NCBI RefSeq assembly: GCF_014898055.3
Contig: NW_023600993.1
Location: 16,458,850-16,522,849, forward strand
Length of the DNA stretch: 64,000 nt
Reading direction: 5' to 3'
Source: Talpa occidentalis
Lineage: Eukaryota > Chordata > Mammalia > Eulipotyphla > Talpidae
How positions within the stretch are numbered: the stretch's first letter is position 1; every line of letters starts with the position of its first letter. This document shows, piece by piece, positions 59,093 through 64,000 of this stretch. The translations under genes and the position numbers were made by a program. Under the pieces are notes generated by a model that saw only the letters and a list, made by a program, of their open reading frames with translations, was not told the DNA's origin and did no database searches.

Positions 59093-59198
59093 GGCCTCCC
59101 CTGGTGTTGAGCACTGGGCTGCGAGGCTGCCCGCAGCCTCTGCAGCACCAGTTCATTCCTCGGCAGCTGGCGAGGGTCCCACAAAAAAAAAAAAATTA
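59093..59198 (+). repeat. Truncated tRNA-derived SINE (head only)
   Basis: Contains GGGCCTCCCCTGGTG, then lacks about nine bases (GCACAGCGG) before TTGAGCACTGGGCTGCGAGG, and ends at GCGAGGGTCCCACA directly against a poly-A run. The body and AT-rich tail of other copies are absent. Box B is altered (CAGTTCATTCC). Flanks atttaga and attaga may be a short duplication. Confidence 0.85.
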
Positions 59199-60342
59199 GA
59201 AATAACTCTTTTCCAGTACAATCTTATAAAGGTTTATTTTTATTTGATTCTGTTTGATTTTGAATTTTGCCATAGTGCATGTTATACTAGGTTATAAACT
59301 GCAAGCAAGGATTAGCTTTTGTTATAGATATGTTTCTGACACTGTACCACTGGAACTCAATGCTTAGGCTTTTTGAAAGAACAAAATTCTATTGAGTTGA
59401 AAATATTGACATATTATCTAACATATTGACAGCATGTTAGATAATTAATTAAGGATATATTATCTGATATATAACAACACTTCCTTGGGGAAGGAGTTTA
59501 AAAATCATAGCACTTAATCTAGAAGTCTTTGAGGTACATGGTTTAACATATACCCTAGTACATTTAAATTGGTTCCCAGCCTCAGTGACTTTAACTCTGA
59601 GACCATTGTGACATGGTCACAACTTATTAGATGGAAAAATAGCCTGAGAGAAATAGTATTCTGAATTTGCAAATCTAAAATTATGAAGAGACAATAGCTT
59701 CACAAACATAACAGTTTATCTTCATACTACCATACTGCCTTAATAACATTTTCTCTACCAATGTAATTGGATCCATATAATTTGGAGTACTGAAGGTATA
59801 GATAACTAATAATGTCTGTATAAACCACAGAGAGTGCCAACTAGTCAACGTTAATTTCTAGTCACAATTGAATAGCTAGAATGTGCATCGGAGACAGGAT
59901 GACACAATTGTTATCATTTTTCTTCCACTGAATTTATAGGAGAGACACCAGGTAAAATCAAGGTCATTGCATCACACAATTTAGTCTACTAACCTCCTTT
60001 AAAATTTGTTTGCATTTATATCAAACAGATCTTGATAACTTTAAATATATTTTGGAATTAAAAAGGATGTATGTTATAAGTAGACAGCTAGATGACAGAA
60101 AGATGAACACAGATATGTGTATTTGTGTGATTAAGCACTTTACATGTTCTCTATATTATATATATAACAATACTCAATATCACAGTGAGCCCATGAAGTA
60201 TGTCTTTAAAGTTAATTTGCAGATAATCTCCTAAAGTTGAAATGAATTATCCAAGGGTATACCGTAAATGGTAGAGTCATGACAAAATTTCAATTATGCC
60301 TGTTCTCACACATCACACACTAGGCTGATATTATATTGTTAT
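59199..60342. other. Unique AT-rich DNA with a 12-bp hairpin
   Basis: No gene. A perfect inverted repeat lies at 59413-59445. A 74-residue plus frame at 60010 has no motif. Confidence 0.5.
59413..59445. repeat. Perfect 12-bp inverted repeat
   Basis: ATTATCTAACAT (59413-59424) and ATGTTAGATAAT (59434-59445) pair exactly around a 9-base spacer. No run of U follows, so this is not a bacterial-type terminator. Function unknown. Confidence 0.9.
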
Positions 60343-60941
60343 TGTTACTGGGCAGAGAGAGGGGCAGCCCAAACCCCGCAAACCTGCCCATTCTAAATGG
60401 GTTCTGCCATCTGCTGCATCAACACAAAACATATGAGACTTTAATGGGAAGGAACTTTAATACAATTTGGAGACAATACAGGAAAGGCAAAGAATCTAGT
60501 TTCTAAATCAAGCACCCAAAGTTACCCATCCCCTCATGGGTAAAACTCCATCCAAATGGGATTGGCCCAGAGCAAGGCCCCAAAGCCTGCCACAGTCTAA
60601 AGCACCTTCCAGTGGGGACCCACAGAAAAGGGTCAGAAACAACCAGACAAGCCCGGAAGGAAAAAAACAAAATCAAAATCAAGATAAAAGCTGTCATTGT
60701 CACCTCCCCACGGGTCTCACCCACATCTGTGTTACCCAGGCCACGACCAAAAGACAAGCACAGTTTTTTCACATGTCTCTAGGCCCCATGTGCCTCCTCC
60801 AGGTCTTCTTCTGGCTCCATCCTGCTTCCTTCCTCAGTCTCCTCTTCAGCTTCCTCTTCTCTTCCTGCTCAGCTCCATCCTCCATTTGGGTGCGGCAGGG
60901 AACCTGGAACCTCCCCCTTTCCTGGGGACCACCCTGTTACA
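60343..60941 (-). mobile_element. Solo endogenous retrovirus LTR
   Basis: Bounded by TGTTAC at the left and GTTACA at the right (TG...CA ends) and flanked by ttat on both sides (60339-60342 and 60942-60945), an exact 4-bp target-site duplication typical of class I (gamma-like) endogenous retroviruses. Length 599 bp. Minus-strand ATTAAA signals lie at 60445-60440 and 60461-60456, close to the 3' end on that strand as expected. No adjoining gag/pol/env sequence, so it is a solo LTR. Frames of 89-181 residues within it are chance. Confidence 0.9.
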
Positions 60942-60945
60942 TTAT

Positions 60946-61779
60946 GACCACATCATCTTTCCTCTTTCTCCTCTCACTGACAATCAACGCTTCCATTAGT
61001 TCATTATGTTTCTTGCAGTCATTCCTTTTGGATCTCACTTATAGTCACTCTAGTTTATACTCTCTTTACCTCCTATCTTGAATATTAAACTGCACTCTTG
61101 CCTTTATGTATCCCTCCTGAAGTTGCCAAATGTAGCATCTCTAGACACTGCTTTAAGTCTACCTCACCCCTGCTAAAATCCCCATGCCCTTCAAGATCTT
61201 TTGTTTTCTGAATCAATCTAATCTGCTTCAGGAGGAAATGACCTTGATGCTCTATCGTGATAATCTCACTTTTGGTCAATGTACTCTTGCTTCCCCCTCG
61301 CCCAGCACAAATCCACTCTAGCTCTTGGTACCCAACTCTGAGCACACTCTGAGGACCAGCAATGTCATTTCATGCTATAATCATGGCATTGATGTTATCA
61401 TCACCGCCATCATCAATATCCCAGCTCTATCTGTATAACACTAATCGTGCAGCTACTCAAAGATTAAAGCCTCAGAGACAAGGGAGACAAGAAATAGCAA
61501 AGCTGTCTCTATTGCTCCCCCAAAAGATAAGGACTGAAACTAGAAGAAAGCATCTAGAAGCCTCGAGCTCAATTTAACACTGTTATGTCATTGAAATATG
61601 AAGATTAAAAAGCATTAGTTCTCAATGGATTTAAAATAAAAAACCAAGGGAAAAAAAAAAAACCCTAGGTCCTTCATCATAGATAGTTTGAGAAGTATTG
61701 CTTTCTAATCTTTGAAAACATTTTCACATAATCACCATCTACTCTGGTGATCTGGAAGGGTGTAATGGGGGGTAGTAAA
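60946..61779. other. Unique DNA
   Basis: No gene was recognised. TTAGTTCTCAATGG and GTTTGAGAAGTATT (61615-61702) could be ends of a worn MER5-like element, but the middle is uninformative. Confidence 0.4.
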
Positions 61780-61935
61780 ATGGGTAAAAAGAGTCATGGT
61801 GATGGATGGAAATTAAACTGTTGGTGGTGATAATGATGTAGTGTACACTGTTGAATTATAAAGATGTATATACCTGAAACTTACGTAATATTGTAAACCA
61901 ATGTTAACTCAATAAAAATTTACTTAAAAAATAAG
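61780..61935 (+). mobile_element. LINE-1 3' end with poly-A
   Basis: AATGATGTAGTGTACACTGT, AAAGATGTATATACCTGAAA, TAATATTGTAAACCAATGTT and AACTCAATAAAAATTTACTT follow the L1 3' terminus. Confidence 0.85.
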
Positions 61936-62934
61936 CCCATTTTCACACATCTAACATTCAATTTATAATGAACTATGAAGACTAGATATTGTTTTCCCCT
62001 TACAAATATAGAAAAGCAACCGAGGGACAAAAAAAATGTATGTGGTTTGTCAAGACACACATCTTGTTAATATGTAGACTTTTGTAATTCTACAGCTGAG
62101 AGAACTTCAGCTCTGTCCTATTTCTCATATACTAAGGGAACTGCAGAGTGATTGTTCTCATTCTTCCTGGCCAAAAAGGAATAGAAAAGTAATTTACCTT
62201 GGATCACTAAAGAGCCACTGACTCCACAGGTAAGTTTTATACATCAATGCAAATTAATCAAACATTTGTTTTCACACACACACAAAAATATCTATTCATT
62301 CTTTCTCAGAATGACTCTGAATGCTGACTTATATTCTCATTCATTCATTTGTCCCCTGATTGATACTCAAATTAGAATTACCCCAAGACTCTCAGAACTG
62401 GTCTCTTCGATATGCTCTGTTCTGGCATGCAGAGTAATTTAAGTTCAGATCAGTGGAATTCCTTGAGGCCGAGGAGAAAATTGTGTCCTTGCCTAAGTCT
62501 TTCTCCAGCCCTAACTGTTGAAGAGATCATCACATTCTAAGCTTCTGCTCTTTTCCTCCCCAGAGAAGTAATCACTGCTCCTCCTTTCAGTGTCCAGAGA
62601 TCTTTTCTAGTGCCAAGTTTTCAATGAACACAGGCACTTTAAGAAATATCTTTACTCACAGAATAAGTATGAGGTTATTACTCCTTGTGTGTCATGGAAA
62701 GTACCCCCCTCCCTCCTTGATACCCTAAGTCCCGGTCCCTAAGCACAGGACCAATATCTCTGGTTGGTTCCATTATTCTTTAGGATTTACAACCATATCA
62801 AATCTCCATATACTTGTTATTAAATTCTGGCCTTTTCTTCTACTAATCTGTCTGATGTTCATTTGTTCATCTGTCCAGGCTAAGAAGAACCCAGAAGGGG
62901 TGGGGAAATTTTCCCTGTGCCCTGACATGACTAA
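61936..62934. other. Unique DNA, nothing recognised
   Basis: A short CA run lies near 62275. No gene; an 82-residue minus frame at 62773 has no motif and overlaps the L2. Confidence 0.5.
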
Positions 62935-63030
62935 CATGTATTCCATTTGTTGAACACCTACTATATTCCACATATGGTGTTCAGTGCTGGGTATACATGA
63001 GAAATAAAATAGCTTTTCCACACGGAGTCA
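62935..63030 (-). repeat. L2 LINE 3' end
   Basis: TGTTGAACACCTACTATATT, CCACATATGGTGTTCAGTGC and TGGGTATACATGAGAAATAA are the complement of the L2 3' end. Confidence 0.8.
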
Positions 63031-64000
63031 CAGAAAGAAACTAATATAGGAGTTTAGATAAGTTTTCTTATTTTATACAATTTTTGTATCTTTTAGAAAC
63101 TCAATTTTCCTGTTTTGTAATATCAAACTTGAAAGAATTGTATCTAATGTGGAAATAAAATGCTGCGCAGCTTCACCCTGTTGCAAGCTAGTAAGTATTA
63201 GCTTCTGACTTAATGTTCTTTCTCCCTCTAATTGCTTTCTTTAGGATCGCTAATCTTCCAAAGAATCATTGTTTACATTATGCCTTTGCCCATTAACCAG
63301 AGAAGCATTTCTTTCCACCCTTTTCCCCACTCCAAGGAGGGATTAAAAACAACTGTTAACACAATTAAAGCTCAGTTTAATTTCTATGATCCATTTGCAT
63401 TTGCAGTAAAACATCATGACTGTGGACTCCTGGAGGGTTTTAAGTACCATGGGATCAGGTTTGTTCTCCTGCCCTAAGTGACCTGTTACAGCAAGAAGGC
63501 AAGACTTATCATGTGGAACACTGAAACACTCAGGTCCTCTAAGCAAGGTCATTTTGGATGCTCTGTTTGCATAGGAATAAGCATTATAACTACCTTGTTT
63601 TGACTTAGGAGGCTAAGAATCAACCCAGCAAGCACTCTACCCTCTACCAAAATCTATCACAGGCTGAAGTGGAGTCTCTAAAACACAGTGGCCTGGAATT
63701 TTGATCCACGGAGGAAATCAATTCAAGAGCTGATGCCCTCAATATCTGACCCATTCTCTGAGCCAGTGATTCTAGGTAGCACGCACATTCCCCAAAACGT
63801 GTTAGATTAGAAGGATGACAGTGGTGTCACACAGACTTTGGTAGTTATTTAAAGTTAATTAATTTAACCTGACCTTTCCCTATAACTATGAGGCACAATA
63901 GACTACTAGTGATAATTGATTCTGGAGGGCCTCTGAAATGGTTCAAGGAAAACGCAGCTGTGCTGTGTAACAGTTCTTGTTTGCTCAGGATTATAAACTA
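63031..64000. other. Unique DNA; possible constrained block 63200-63470
   Basis: No gene recognised. 63200-63470 is free of repeats and contains AATCATTGTTTACATTATGC (forkhead-type TGTTTAC), ACAACTGTTAACACAATTAA (GTTAAC) and ATTTGCATTTGCAG. It is preceded by a pyrimidine run ending TTTAG. These are motif-level impressions only. The window ends in unique DNA with no gene boundary. Confidence 0.35.

Noticed and set aside
59413..59445. Intrinsic transcription terminator
   Set aside because: The genome is mammalian and no U-tract follows the hairpin.
60536..61081. 181-residue plus frame
   Set aside because: Most of it lies within the solo LTR, whose sense strand is the opposite one. The peptide is rich in S, L and F from pyrimidine-rich DNA and has no recognisable domain.

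Overview
This is a stretch of nuclear DNA from a placental mammal. It is AT-rich and non-coding, dense in fossil repeats, and I could not identify a protein-coding or structural RNA gene in it. Reading frames are short and unremarkable, and the recurrent ones are translations of one SINE family. The repeat fauna fixes the clade broadly: L1 LINEs of several ages, L2, MIR, MLT1 (MaLR) LTRs and MER5/Charlie-type hAT fossils are shared by placentals. Alu, B1/B2, Can-SINE, Bov-tA, horse ERE and vesper-bat Ves SINEs were not seen. The abundant SINE is tRNA-derived with a distinctive body (CAGACCTCTCCTG, CAGCAGTGTATTTC, tail ATAAATAAATCTT then poly-A). My best guess is a laurasiatherian, possibly a rhinolophoid (horseshoe or roundleaf type) bat, but I cannot confirm that without a database.

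Layout. 1-5.2 kb: mostly unique AT-rich DNA with one SINE and one hAT-like MITE fossil. 5.2-10.2 kb: a very decayed plus-strand L1, broken up by three SINEs. 10.2-12.5 kb: unique DNA with a 10-bp inverted repeat of homeodomain-type core sequence. 13.1-14.9 kb: the 3' part of a minus-strand L1. 15-18.9 kb: MIR, L1 3' ends, a SINE beside a tRNA-like segment, a minus-strand MLT1 LTR, and an old repeat split by an L1 tail. 19-30 kb: unique DNA with SINEs, L2, a plus-strand MLT1 LTR, MIR and a Charlie-type fossil. 30-41 kb: unique DNA with SINEs and L2, including an L2 about 1 kb long split by a young SINE. 41-49 kb: an unnamed old repeat, SINEs, hAT fossils, and the least repetitive and most CpG-retaining segments (42.8-43.5 and 44.0-44.7 kb). 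49.4-49.85 kb and 60.34-60.94 kb: two solo retroviral LTRs, each with TG...CA ends and exact target-site duplications. 50-56 kb: L1 tail, hAT fossils, a unique block at 52.5-53.2 kb with a strong palindrome, and a SINE. 57.1-58.6 kb: plus-strand L1 ORF2 remnant. 59-64 kb: a head-only SINE, a perfect 12-bp hairpin, an LTR, an L1 tail, and unique DNA.

No genes work together here. The window is best read as intergenic or deep intronic DNA, and I cannot tell which. Seventeen copies of the tRNA-SINE were found, most flanked by target-site duplications and falling into two main sequence types. The best candidates for function are unique segments that look constrained by eye (inverted repeats, retained CpGs, no repeat match). 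They need cross-species alignment and are given low confidence.
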